Assembly (NCBI GenBank): GCA_026388345.1
Contig: JAPLJY010000332.1
Coordinates: forward strand, 1 to 29,382
DNA length: 29,382 nt
Source of the DNA: Deltaproteobacteria bacterium
GTDB taxonomy: Bacteria > Desulfobacterota > Syntrophia > Syntrophales > UBA5619
Direction of reading: 5' to 3'
The position numbers were made by a program, and so were the translations under genes. Positions 16,465 to 24,651 of the stretch are shown here, one piece after another. The notes beneath the pieces were generated by a model. The model was given only the letters and a program-made list of their open reading frames with translations, did no database searches and was not told where the DNA came from. The number at the start of each line of letters is the position of its first letter. Within the stretch, counting starts at the first letter, position 1.

Positions 16465-16599
16465 TCATAAAAGTGTTTGGTGGCGCTGCATCACAAACAG
16501 CACCTTTGCGGTATCCCCCGCGTAAAACGCCTCGAACGCTCCTTCAAACCCCATCCGGGACGAATACACATGACCCATGGCCCCGATATTCGCCGTCAT
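16465..16599 (-). CDS. 44-residue ORF between the aroC homologue and tctC, possible C-terminal remnant
   Basis: ATG at 16599 has a plausible ribosome site (GAGGG, 6 nt upstream) and is followed by 44 codons ending in a TGA that overlaps an upstream tctC ATG. The product begins MTANIGAMGHVYSSRMGF and contains GAFEAFYAGDTAKVLFVM. That second stretch resembles the C-terminal end of medium-chain dehydrogenases (an EAF..aGd..KVLf pattern), so it may be what is left of a deleted oxidoreductase gene. It is equally possible that it is a real small protein. The resemblance is by eye only. Confidence 0.4.
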   Translation of the reverse strand: MTANIGAMGHVYSSRMGFEGAFEAFYAGDTAKVLFVMQRHQTLL

Positions 16600-16627
16600 A
16601 AGATTCCCTCAGCTTTTCGGCGCCCTC

Positions 16628-17788
16628 TTATGCATCCGGCAACGATAAAATGCTCAGACCAAGCTGGGGACCTTCCATGTCATGGCGGAGCGAACGGTAC
16701 CCGTTCCACATCATCAGGAAGTCCACCAGCACCATCGCCGTCATGGCTTCGGCCACCGGCACCACCCGGGGAACGATGGTCGGGTCCCGGCGCGTCTCCG
16801 CAGCGAGTTTTTCATCGCGTTTTTGAATCACGTTGATCGTCATTTGATCGATGGAGATGGTGGAGGTCGGCTTGACGGCAATTCTAAAAACGATATCGTC
16901 CCCGTTGCTGATTCCGCCCAGCATCCCGCCGCAGCGGTTGGTGCGGAAGCGGACAGCCCCCTTCTCGTCATAGTAGGGGATATCGTTGTTTTCGCTGCCC
17001 AGCCGGCGCGCCTCTGCGAAACCGTCGCCGAACTCGATGCCCCGGACGGAACCGATGCTCGTCATGGCATGGGCCAGCACGGCCGTCAGTTTGTCGAAGA
17101 CCTGCTCGCCGAGACCAGCCGGGACCCCGCGGGCGATCACCTCGATGATCCCGCCCACGGTATCCCCATTCGCGGCAGCCTCCAGGGTCTTGGCGATCAT
17201 CCTTTCGCCGGCCTCCGGGTCGGGGCAACGGGCGATATTGGTTTCCGTATTGGCGACAATGTCGTTCCAGGTCAGGTCCGAACGGGCCGCAATTCCGGCC
17301 ATCTCTTTCGTATAACCACGCACCTCGATTCCTTCCCGGCCGAGGATCTTCTTGGCGACCGTCCCGGCGGCCACGCGACAGGCGGTCTCCCTCCCGCTGG
17401 AACGACCGGCGCCCCGCCAGTCCCGGAAACGTCCGTATTTGATATGAAAGGTGTAGTCCGCATGTCCGGGTCGCACCCGCTCCATCACCCTTGCATACTG
17501 TTTGACATGGAATGGTTCCGTATCGACGTTGTAGATGATCATGCCGACCGGTGCGCCGGTGGTGCACCCGTCGAACACGCCGGCGACAATTTGAACCTTG
17601 TCCTTTTCCTGCCGGGGCGATGTGATGGCGCTCTGGCCCGGACGCCGGCGATCGAGCTCATACTGAACTTCCGCTTCGGTGATCGGCACTCCGGGGGGAA
17701 CCCCGTCGACAATGATCTGTAAGGCCGGGCCGTACGATTCACCCGCGGCCGTAACGCGGAAAACTCTTCCGAAGGTATTCCCCTGCAT
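16628..17788 (-). CDS. aroC: Chorismate synthase homologue with altered active site
   Basis: Chorismate synthase removes phosphate from EPSP using reduced FMN. The 386-residue homologue keeps the fold-defining stretches: RRRPGQS (48-53), DGCTTGAP, GHADYT (108-113, with the second catalytic His as His109), GRSSGRETACRVAAG (128-142), FGDGFAEA, and GGMLGGISNGDD. It departs at key places. The near-invariant GESHG is GESYG (Tyr19 for the first catalytic His), the Arg after RPGxS is Ala54, and the C-terminal RHDP is RRDP (333-336). I checked the Tyr codon (TAC) in the DNA. It lies 104 nt downstream of the aroA homologue and upstream of the TTT genes. It may be a slow true AroC or an enzyme acting on an EPSP-like analogue. 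Confidence 0.88.
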   Translation of the reverse strand: MQGNTFGRVFRVTAAGESYGPALQIIVDGVPPGVPITEAEVQYELDRRRPGQSAITSPRQEKDKVQIVAGVFDGCTTGAPVGMIIYNVDTEPFHVKQYARVMERVRPGHADYTFHIKYGRFRDWRGAGRSSGRETACRVAAGTVAKKILGREGIEVRGYTKEMAGIAARSDLTWNDIVANTETNIARCPDPEAGERMIAKTLEAAANGDTVGGIIEVIARGVPAGLGEQVFDKLTAVLAHAMTSIGSVRGIEFGDGFAEARRLGSENNDIPYYDEKGAVRFRTNRCGGMLGGISNGDDIVFRIAVKPTSTISIDQMTINVIQKRDEKLAAETRRDPTIVPRVVPVAEAMTAMVLVDFLMMWNGYRSLRHDMEGPQLGLSILSLPDA

Positions 17789-17891
17789 ACCCCTCCTCTT
17801 CTTTCATGCCATTTATGGAAAGGATCGTGTTCCCGGGGCAACGAATCATGGAGACGCGACAAAAATATCGCGGTCCGTATCCTCCCGTATG

Positions 17892-19160
17892 CTACTGCCT
17901 GTTAATCTTCCCCCCGAGACCCTGGATCAATTCCAGGAAGTTCGGCACCGTAACCTCAACCGCCTCCGCGGTGTCCACCTCCGTCCGGCCGGGGATGGCC
18001 AGACCGGCAACGGACAGGGACATCACGACACGATGGTCGCCATACCCCCGGACAGGGCAGCCCTTGAGCCTGCTTTCATGGATGATCATTCCATCGGGGA
18101 GTTCCTCCACCCGGGCGCCGAGGCGCCCCAGTTCCTTCGCCATGACCGATATCCGGTCTGTCTCCTTGAGCCGTGCATTGGCCACGTTGCGCAGAACGGT
18201 CTTCCCCCTCGCAAAGCATCCGACCACGGCCATCGCCGGAAGTGCATCCGGGGTGTCGGCCATGTCGATCTCGATGCCCTGCAGCGATCCTTGCCGTACA
18301 CGGACGCCCCCGTTTTCAAAACGGATATCCGCCCCCATTTCCTGGAGATAGGTGACGACCTTTTTGTCACCCTGGACATCGTCCATGTCCAACCCGTGAA
18401 GCGTGATGTCCGCATCGCACAACGCACCGGCAATCAGGAAAAAGGTCGCGGATGAAAAATCGCCGGGAATGGTCACCTCCTGTCCATGATAGGACTGCCC
18501 CCCGAAGAGTTTGAAGCGGGTCAGATCTTCCGAGGCTTCATAGCGGATCCCCTGACGGTCCAGCCATTTCAGCGTGATTTGGACATAGGATTTCTCGTGA
18601 ACATCGTAAACCTCAAACTCGGAATCACGCTCGATCAGCGGACAATGGATCAAAAGGCTCGAAACGTACTGGGAGATGATCCCCCTGAGCCGCGTTCTGC
18701 CTCCCTTGAGACGCCCCTTGACCACGACCGGGGGAAGACCGTTGTTGCGGGTCGAATAGACCTCCGCCCCCAGACCATTCAATGCGCCGATCAGCGGTTG
18801 GACCGGCCGCCGGACGATCTGACGGTCGCCGCTCAGCACGGTCGTCCCCTCCACCAGACTTGCCGTTCCCATGCAGAAATTCATCGTGGTCCCGGAGTTT
18901 GCAACATCGATGATATTTTCAGGCACATGGGGAAAGCCGCCCACCCCTTCCACCGTCCAGGAGCCGCCCAGATCGATCCTGGCCCCAAACATACCGGCCG
19001 CCCTGGCCGCCGCAAGACAATCGCCGGATTCCAAGGGATGGTGAATGATCGAGCTACCATGCGCAAGGCCGGCGATGGTCACCGCCCGGATGGTGTGCGA
19101 CTTGCTTGACGGAATCAGGACATCGCCCCGGAGAGTCGATTTCTCGCTGATCATTCTCAT
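17892..19160 (-). CDS. aroA: EPSP synthase (AroA) homologue with altered substrate-site residues
   Basis: AroA transfers the enolpyruvyl group of PEP to shikimate 3-phosphate. The 422-residue protein spans both inside-out domains and keeps Lys20/Arg25 (SSKSHTIRA), Arg118 (RRP), SQ at 163-164, GDFSSA (233-238), Asp304, KETDR (332-336) and DHR (375-377). Against the E. coli enzyme three conserved residues differ: Asn94 for Arg100 of NAGTxxR, Glu189 for Ser197, which binds S3P phosphate, and Val403 for PEP-site Lys411. The PGSKS motif reads PSSKS. These changes suggest altered or weaker S3P/PEP handling. Start ATG has GGAAAG 6 nt upstream; stop is TAG. It follows the ketopantoate-reductase-like gene after 77 nt and precedes the aroC homologue. 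Confidence 0.88.
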   Translation of the reverse strand: MRMISEKSTLRGDVLIPSSKSHTIRAVTIAGLAHGSSIIHHPLESGDCLAAARAAGMFGARIDLGGSWTVEGVGGFPHVPENIIDVANSGTTMNFCMGTASLVEGTTVLSGDRQIVRRPVQPLIGALNGLGAEVYSTRNNGLPPVVVKGRLKGGRTRLRGIISQYVSSLLIHCPLIERDSEFEVYDVHEKSYVQITLKWLDRQGIRYEASEDLTRFKLFGGQSYHGQEVTIPGDFSSATFFLIAGALCDADITLHGLDMDDVQGDKKVVTYLQEMGADIRFENGGVRVRQGSLQGIEIDMADTPDALPAMAVVGCFARGKTVLRNVANARLKETDRISVMAKELGRLGARVEELPDGMIIHESRLKGCPVRGYGDHRVVMSLSVAGLAIPGRTEVDTAEAVEVTVPNFLELIQGLGGKINRQ

Positions 19161-19237
19161 GGGTTTCTTTCCATACTCTCCAATGGATGGTGGTTTCTGC
19201 CGAAGACCGGACGCGTCAAGGACAAGATTCCAAAAGG

Positions 19238-20179
19238 CTACGCTTTCTTTGCGTAATGCGTCATCCGGTATTCAATTCCCTTGATACCGGCCACCAACGT
19301 CTTGTTGACGGGCGTCGGAACCTTACACTTCTCCCCGTATCGGACGACCGCTCCATTGATGAAATCGATCTCGGTTCTCAAACCTTTCTCCAAACTTTGC
19401 AAGAGGGAGGGTTTGAAATCCTCGGGCAACCCTTCGGACGCTTTGACCCATGCTTCCATGGGGTCCTTCGTAGACAACTTTACACCGATTGCCTTTGCAA
19501 CCGCGATTCCCTCCGATACCGCTGCGAGTGCGCAATCCATGAGTTCCGGCATTGTGTAGAGCCCGCCATAAGGCAGTCCTGTGATGCCGCACAGCGCGCC
19601 GGTGGCAACGTTGACCAGCAACTTATCCCACATGATCCCGATGATATTGGAGCTCACAGTAATCAACAGGCCGGCCCGCTTGAACTCCTCGGCGATCCGG
19701 GTCACCCTTTCCGTGGTCGTGCCGTCGAGCTCTCCAATATAGGTGTGCTTGCCCGTGGTGTTGGCAATCACATGCCCGGGGGCAAGTACCGAGCCGCCGG
19801 CAAATGTTCTCCCGCCCAGCACATGCCCCCTCCCAGCAACCTCCCCGATGATCTCCTCGTTGCCGAGACCGTTCTGGAGAGACATAATTACCGTTTTGTC
19901 CCCGATGATCGGACCGGCATTTTCAATAGCCTCCCTCGTGTTAAAGGACTTCACCAGAACGATGATGAGGTCTGCCGGCCCTATCCCCCGGCAGTCCGTT
20001 GCTGCCCGGACCTTGACCACTCGATCGGACGAGCCTACCCTGAGCCTCAGCCCCCGGCTGTTGATCGAATCGACGTGCTCCGCCCAGGTATCCAGCAGAT
20101 AAACGTCCGATCCACCGGCCGCCAGCAACCCGCCGATCGAGCTGCCCATTGCCCCGGCACCCAGAACGCAGATCTTCAT
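19238..20179 (-). CDS. Ketopantoate reductase-family protein (PanE/ApbA-like)
   Basis: NADP-dependent reductase of 2-keto acids; the reference member makes pantoate for CoA. The 313-residue protein has the Rossmann motif GAGAMG (7-12) and residues matching the reference catalytic set: Lys77 in VKSFNT, Asn103 in LQNGLGNEE, and Lys186 and Asn190 in WDKLLVNVATGAL. TEIDFING appears near the C-terminus, followed by VPTPVNKTLVAGIKGIE, a typical ending. It starts 15 nt after the MDR gene upstream. Many PanE paralogues in catabolic clusters act on other branched or hydroxylated keto acids, so panE itself is not assigned here. Stop is TAG. Confidence 0.88.
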   Translation of the reverse strand: MKICVLGAGAMGSSIGGLLAAGGSDVYLLDTWAEHVDSINSRGLRLRVGSSDRVVKVRAATDCRGIGPADLIIVLVKSFNTREAIENAGPIIGDKTVIMSLQNGLGNEEIIGEVAGRGHVLGGRTFAGGSVLAPGHVIANTTGKHTYIGELDGTTTERVTRIAEEFKRAGLLITVSSNIIGIMWDKLLVNVATGALCGITGLPYGGLYTMPELMDCALAAVSEGIAVAKAIGVKLSTKDPMEAWVKASEGLPEDFKPSLLQSLEKGLRTEIDFINGAVVRYGEKCKVPTPVNKTLVAGIKGIEYRMTHYAKKA

Positions 20180-20194
20180 TTTGGATCCCCCATA

Positions 20195-21187
20195 TCAAAC
20201 CTGCCTGAAGTCCAAAACAATTTTTGCATAGTTACCCGTCAAGGCATCCGCAAATGCCTCCTGGTATTTCGCAACGGGATCGATCCTCGAGAGTATCGGA
20301 GAAACATTGAACGCAGGGTCCTGCAGGAGGGCGATCGCATCCGCGAAGTCTTTCTTCGTGTAAATGATGGTTCCATAAATGGTGATCTCGCTGCGCGTGA
20401 TACGCAGGGCCGGGTAACGGATCTCATCTCCGGTAATGCCTAATGAAATCATGGCTCCCCCGGGTTTCACGAGCTGGAACGCCTGCTCGATAGACGCCTT
20501 CACCCCGGCGGCTTCAACCACGACATCATAGACTTGGTCCTTTACATCGGCAGGATGCATCGCCTTGATATTTTTATTGAAGCTCTTCGCTTTTTCTGTT
20601 TTGATCGGGTTGACATCCAGCACGGTGATATCGGCGCCGATATGGTTCAGCAGCGCGATCGCCAACAGGCCTTCCGTCCCGCAGCCAATTACGGCCACCG
20701 ATTTCCCCTTGGAAATATTGGTTCTCTTCAAGGCATGGACGTTCACGGCAAAGGGCTCGATCAAGATCGCCCTCTCATCCGCCAGATCGGAAGGAATCGG
20801 CACCACGAACTCGGAATCAAGAATAATCTCCTCGGCAAACAGACCGTCGTAAGTTACCCCAAAGGCTTTCTTATCCTTACAGATATTGGTTCTGCCCTGC
20901 AGGCAGAATTCACATTTACCGCAGTAGGTATTCGGAAAAGAGGCTACCTTGGTCCCGACCTTGTACGGCGATTTTTCCCCCGCCTCAACCACCGTCCCCA
21001 AAATTTCATGACCGGGGCGGCAGGGATAGGTCGCATAGGGGATCGTCCCCCTGAGGACCCTGAGATCCGAGCCGCAAATCCCCCCATAGATCACCTTGAT
21101 CTTCACCTCGTTGTCCTTGGGCGCCGGTACCGGATCGCTTTCTCTCATCTTCAAGTCGCCCGGTTTTTCGAGATATAGTTCTTGCAT
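20195..21187 (-). CDS. Zinc-dependent medium-chain dehydrogenase (sorbitol/threonine dehydrogenase type)
   Basis: NAD(P)-dependent polyol or alcohol dehydrogenase. Catalytic zinc ligands are Cys38 (GICGSD) and His60-Glu61 (PGHE); the structural zinc lobe is Cys89, Cys92, Cys95 and Cys103 (CGKCEFCLQGRTNIC). The nucleotide site is VAVIGCGTEGLLA, followed by an acidic ITVLDVN that favours NAD. The 330-residue length is slightly short for the family. It lies 112 nt downstream of a second MDR gene, with a strong hairpin in the gap, and 15 nt upstream of the ketopantoate-reductase-like gene. The sorbitol/threonine/galactitol-phosphate branch fits best; a cyclitol or sugar-acid alcohol is the likely substrate class. 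Confidence 0.9.
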   Translation of the reverse strand: MQELYLEKPGDLKMRESDPVPAPKDNEVKIKVIYGGICGSDLRVLRGTIPYATYPCRPGHEILGTVVEAGEKSPYKVGTKVASFPNTYCGKCEFCLQGRTNICKDKKAFGVTYDGLFAEEIILDSEFVVPIPSDLADERAILIEPFAVNVHALKRTNISKGKSVAVIGCGTEGLLAIALLNHIGADITVLDVNPIKTEKAKSFNKNIKAMHPADVKDQVYDVVVEAAGVKASIEQAFQLVKPGGAMISLGITGDEIRYPALRITRSEITIYGTIIYTKKDFADAIALLQDPAFNVSPILSRIDPVAKYQEAFADALTGNYAKIVLDFRQV

Positions 21188-21210
21188 GTTTCACCATCCT
21201 GTATTTTTTT

Positions 21211-21240
21211 CGACTCTGCGGAAAGAAGCCCGCAGAGTCG
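21211..21240 (-). promoter_or_regulatory. 11-bp intercistronic hairpin upstream of the second MDR gene
   Basis: CGACTCTGCGG (21211-21221) and its exact complement (21230-21240) enclose an 8-nt loop, ending 23 nt before the ATG at 21187. On the minus strand the stem is followed by seven A residues, not T, so it is not a terminator for this operon. It may shape translation of the downstream gene or mark an RNA-processing point; that is inference. Confidence 0.6.
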
Positions 21241-21299
21241 TCAAGCAAGGGTCCGCAATCAAGACGAAGGAGGCATTCCGCCTGAGAAGCAGTCCCCGC

Positions 21300-22331
21300 C
21301 TATATTTCGAAAATGACCTTCGCAACCTCCCCTTTCCGGGACGCCTCGAGGGCCTCCTTGGCCTCGTCCAGACAGAAGAGCCGATTGGCCAGGGGCGTCG
21401 CCTTGACCTTTCCGTATTTCATCCAGCGGATCGCCGTGATGAAATAGCGGGGCAAGGATCCGACGTCGCCGAAGATCTGCAGGCCGCTGCGATTGATCGT
21501 GAGGGGGCTTACCGTTGCCTCGGGATAGAGGCCGAACAGGGAGACACGACCCCGTGCGGCCGCGACCTCCATCGCGAGCGGGATCACGGCGGGCGAGCTG
21601 GACGTTTCCACAACGATATCGGCTCCCAAACCCTCGGTCAGTTCCCGGACCCGTTTCACTGGATCCTCCTTGTTCGAGTTGATGACGTGGTCGGCCCCCA
21701 GGGCCTTGGCCGTCTCGAAGCGCATTGCATCCTGATCGATGCCGATCATGATCACCTGGCCGGCCCCGGCGGCCTTGAAGGCCTGAAGGTGAAAGAGACC
21801 GATCGCCCCCGGGCCGAAGATCGCAACGGTATCGCCGACCATCGGCTTCACCTGCGTCAGCGTCCGGACGGTCAGGCTGATCGGTTCAAGGCAGGCGGCA
21901 TCGACAAAAGAGACATTGTCCGGAAGCTTGTGGGCGGCGCGGGCGGGAACGACCACATACTCCGCAAAGATCCCGTTGTAGGTGATGCCGATATGCCTCC
22001 AGTTCCCGCACATGTTGCTGTTTCCGTTGAGGCAGTTGATGCAGGAGCCGCAGCCGTAAACCACTTCCAGACCGACGCGGTCCCCCACCGCAATATTGTC
22101 CACCCCTTCTCCCAGTTCGTGGATCACCCCCGTCCCCTCGTGGCCCATGATCATCGGGATGGGAACGGGTTTTCGACCTTTGTACTTGTTGTTCAAAATG
22201 GCGACGTCGGTGTAGCATAGACTGGCCGCCTTCACCCGAACCAGGACCTCGCCCCTCCCCGGTTTCGGGACAGGCATATCCTTCACCTCGAAGACCCCCG
22301 CTTCCGGACTTGTTTTCACTATGGCTTTCAT
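21300..22331 (-). CDS. Zinc-dependent medium-chain alcohol dehydrogenase
   Basis: A second MDR enzyme, 343 residues, with catalytic zinc ligands Cys39 (SLCYTD) and His64-Glu65 (GHEGTG), and the structural-zinc cysteines 94, 97, 100 and 108 (CGSCINCLNGNSNMC). The nucleotide motif is VAIFGPGAIGLFHLQ. It shares the IGITYNGIFAEYVV-type segment with its neighbour (FGVTYDGLFAEEII), so the two may be distant paralogues, but they are clearly different in substrate-binding regions. AGGAGG lies 8 nt before the ATG. It sits between the Gfo/Idh/MocA pair and the other MDR, so successive oxidations of one polyhydroxylated substrate are plausible. Stop is TAG. Confidence 0.9.
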   Translation of the reverse strand: MKAIVKTSPEAGVFEVKDMPVPKPGRGEVLVRVKAASLCYTDVAILNNKYKGRKPVPIPMIMGHEGTGVIHELGEGVDNIAVGDRVGLEVVYGCGSCINCLNGNSNMCGNWRHIGITYNGIFAEYVVVPARAAHKLPDNVSFVDAACLEPISLTVRTLTQVKPMVGDTVAIFGPGAIGLFHLQAFKAAGAGQVIMIGIDQDAMRFETAKALGADHVINSNKEDPVKRVRELTEGLGADIVVETSSSPAVIPLAMEVAAARGRVSLFGLYPEATVSPLTINRSGLQIFGDVGSLPRYFITAIRWMKYGKVKATPLANRLFCLDEAKEALEASRKGEVAKVIFEI

Positions 22332-22410
22332 TCAGTGTACCTCCTCTCAGTTTTACATGCAATGCCCACTCCCCTGCAACCCAGGTGGGCGGGAATGATG
22401 ACATGGACCA

Positions 22411-23454
22411 TCACAACCGGATGGGCTGGCCTGTTTCTCCGGACCTCTTGATCGCCAAGGTCGCCTCCAGAGTCCTCTTCCCATCCTCTCCGGAGGTCCG
22501 CGGGGTTTCCTTTCCCTCGATGACCCTGCAGAAGTGGCTGAATTCCTTGATGTAGGGATCCTCACGGGGTATTTTGTATCCCTGCTCCGTGATGGGATAA
22601 TTCCACCCCACCTTCGCCGGGTCGGCATAGTAGCGTCTCTTCATCTGGGGAAACAGCAGGGAGGCCTCTGTGCCGAAGAAATTGTAGCAATTTCCGAAAT
22701 CGCTGTAGAGCAATGGGTTTTCCCCGGTCGTCCCTTCCCAGGATGTCAGGGAGGGCGTGCAATCGCTCAGGAAGATCGTCCCCACGGCCCCGTTCTTGAA
22801 TCGCAGTGTGATGCTGGCGGTATCCTCCACCGCGAAGTTCCGGATCTTGTTGCTCACCACGGCATAGACCTCTTCGATCTCGCCGCAGATGTACCGGAGG
22901 TTATCGATCTCATGGATCAGATTGATCAGGATCGGCCCGCCGTTCTTCTCTTTTCGCCAGGACATGGGACCCTCGTAATAGGCCCCCGGTTTCAGCAGGG
23001 TCCACGTGATGGTGACGCCCACCAGCCGACCCAGTTCGCCGCCGGTTACAATTTCACGGGCCTTTTCAACGAGGCTGCTGAATCTCCTTTGATGCCCCAC
23101 CAGGATCTGCACCTTATTCTCTTTTGCCGCCTCCAAGAGACGGTCGGCTTCGGCAATGCTCGGGGCAATGGGCTTTTCGACAAAAAGATGAAGACCCTTC
23201 TTGGCGCAGACGATACCGATCGGCGCATGGAGATGGTTGGGAAGGGCCAGGATGACGCCCTGGAGGCTTTCCTTTGCGATCATCTCCTCATAATTCTTGT
23301 AGTATTTGATTCCCTGTTCCTCTGCGAACTTTTTTTGCGTCTCGTCGACTTCAGAGGCGGCCACAAGATCGCACTCCTCGACCTTTTTCAGGATTATGGC
23401 ATGGGGCCTCCCCATCAATCCTAAACCGATCAAGCCGATTCTCACTTTTTCCAT
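22411..23454 (-). CDS. Gfo/Idh/MocA-family oxidoreductase (copy 1)
   Basis: NAD(P)-dependent sugar or cyclitol dehydrogenase. The Rossmann motif GLGLMG is at 10-15, the family EKP (Glu93-Lys94-Pro95) is in LFVEKPIA, and the active-site segment is ILINLIHEIDN (175-185). This belongs to the subgroup with Asn-x2-His-x2-Asp instead of the common DxxxH. The C-terminal sheet domain includes TGENPLLYSDFGNCYNFFGTE. It is clearly paralogous along its whole length to the next gene upstream, with the same length and the same closing SGETGQP. A ribosome site GGAGGG lies 4 nt from ATG. Inositol-like or sugar-acid substrates are typical of the family. Confidence 0.92.
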   Translation of the reverse strand: MEKVRIGLIGLGLMGRPHAIILKKVEECDLVAASEVDETQKKFAEEQGIKYYKNYEEMIAKESLQGVILALPNHLHAPIGIVCAKKGLHLFVEKPIAPSIAEADRLLEAAKENKVQILVGHQRRFSSLVEKAREIVTGGELGRLVGVTITWTLLKPGAYYEGPMSWRKEKNGGPILINLIHEIDNLRYICGEIEEVYAVVSNKIRNFAVEDTASITLRFKNGAVGTIFLSDCTPSLTSWEGTTGENPLLYSDFGNCYNFFGTEASLLFPQMKRRYYADPAKVGWNYPITEQGYKIPREDPYIKEFSHFCRVIEGKETPRTSGEDGKRTLEATLAIKRSGETGQPIRL

Positions 23455-23479
23455 CTTACCCTCCTGACTTATGTGAAAA

Positions 23480-23528
23480 CACCCCCCTCCCCATATCCCC
23501 CTCGACGGGGGAGAAAAGGATGGGGGTG
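23480..23528. repeat. REP-like nested palindrome between the two Gfo/Idh/MocA genes
   Basis: An inner perfect stem TCCCCC/GGGGGA (23496-23501 and 23507-23512, loop TCGAC) sits inside an outer pair CACCCCC/GGGGGTG (23480-23486 and 23522-23528). C-rich and G-rich nested palindromes of this type, with a CCCCCGTCGAGGGGG-like core on the minus strand, recur between genes in many bacterial genomes. There is one copy in this window. No T-tract follows, so a mobile REP-type repeat is a better reading than a terminator. Confidence 0.55.
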
Positions 23529-23564
23529 ATTTTCATCGTTCGTTGGCGACCACCCGGCCATGGA

Positions 23565-24611
23565 TCATCCGAAAACGACGGGTTGTCCGGTTTCTCCCGA
23601 TGTCTGAATCGCAAGGGCCACCTCGAGCGTCTTCCTCGCATCGACTCCGTCGATCTTTGGAGCTTCCGTGCCCTGGATGACCCCACAGAAGTTTCTGATC
23701 TGCCGGGTATAGGGATCCTCGCGGTCAATCTTGACGCCCTCTTCGCAGAGGGGGTATTGCCATCCCGCTTTCGCAGCGTCTCGATAGAAGAATTTTTTCA
23801 TCCCCGGGAAGGTAACCACCCCTTCCGTGCCGTAATAGTAGTAGCAGTTCTCCGGGCTATGGTAGAAGAAAAGGTTCTCGCCGGTGTTGGCCTCGTACCC
23901 AATGTTTCCGGGGGCCGTATCGGTGAGAAAGATATTGGCCACAGCGCCGCCCGCGATGCGAAGGCTGATGCTGACCGTGTCCTCGACCGGGAATTGCCTC
24001 GCCGAATTGCTCACCTCCGCATACAGGCGCGTGATGTCACCGCAGATATAACGGATATTGTCGATCTCATGGATCAGGTTGATCCGGATCGGCCCTCCCC
24101 CCGGCTGCGCCCTCCAGGCAAAGGGTCCCTTAAAATAGTCCTTTGGTTTGTACAAGGACCAGAGAACCGTTACGCCGACGAGCTTTCCGATCTGTCCCCC
24201 CCGGACGATATTCCGGAGCTCTTCGATCAACGGGTTGTGCCTCCGGTGGTGTCCGACCATCAGGATGACCTTGTTCTTTTGGGCGACCTCAATCAGGCGG
24301 TCGGCGGAGTCAAGGTCGGCCGCAATGGGTTTTTCCATCAGGATGTTCAACCCCTTTTTCGCGCAGGCTGAGCCCACCGGAAGGTGGAGGTCGTTCGGAA
24401 CGGCGACCACCACGCCATCCAATTTTTCTTTCCCAATCATTTCCTCATAGGACTGGTAATATTTTGTTCCAAGTTCCTCGGCCGTCAGTTGAAGTTTCGG
24501 ATTGGCGTCAGAAGCGGCCACGAACTCGATATCCTTCATCTTGCTCATGGTCTCCGCATGAAGCTTCCCGATCATTCCCATCCCAATCAAACCCAACCGC
24601 ACCTTTGTCAT
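23565..24611 (-). CDS. Gfo/Idh/MocA-family oxidoreductase (copy 2)
   Basis: A 348-residue paralogue of the adjacent copy. Shared features are the Rossmann GMGMIG near 9-14, MEKPIA near 93, the IRINLIHEIDNIRYICGDI active-site segment, TGENLFFYHSPENCYYYYGTE and the ending SGETGQPV. The frame is open 18 codons further up, but GGAGG lies 4 nt before the ATG at 24611, giving MTKVRLGLIGMGMIG, the normal N-terminus. The two copies have diverged through much of the protein, so the duplication is old and distinct substrates or steps are likely. Upstream lies a short aroQ-like relic and then the isomerase-like gene. Confidence 0.92.
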   Translation of the reverse strand: MTKVRLGLIGMGMIGKLHAETMSKMKDIEFVAASDANPKLQLTAEELGTKYYQSYEEMIGKEKLDGVVVAVPNDLHLPVGSACAKKGLNILMEKPIAADLDSADRLIEVAQKNKVILMVGHHRRHNPLIEELRNIVRGGQIGKLVGVTVLWSLYKPKDYFKGPFAWRAQPGGGPIRINLIHEIDNIRYICGDITRLYAEVSNSARQFPVEDTVSISLRIAGGAVANIFLTDTAPGNIGYEANTGENLFFYHSPENCYYYYGTEGVVTFPGMKKFFYRDAAKAGWQYPLCEEGVKIDREDPYTRQIRNFCGVIQGTEAPKIDGVDARKTLEVALAIQTSGETGQPVVFG

Positions 24612-24651
24612 ACTTCCTCCTTTAAATAGAAACCTTTGTTTTTTAATTGAG

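Noticed and set aside
22364..22390. GCCCAC/GTGGGC inverted repeat between the Gfo/Idh/MocA and MDR genes
   Set aside because: Only 6 bp with a 15-nt loop; not above what GC-rich spacer DNA gives by chance.
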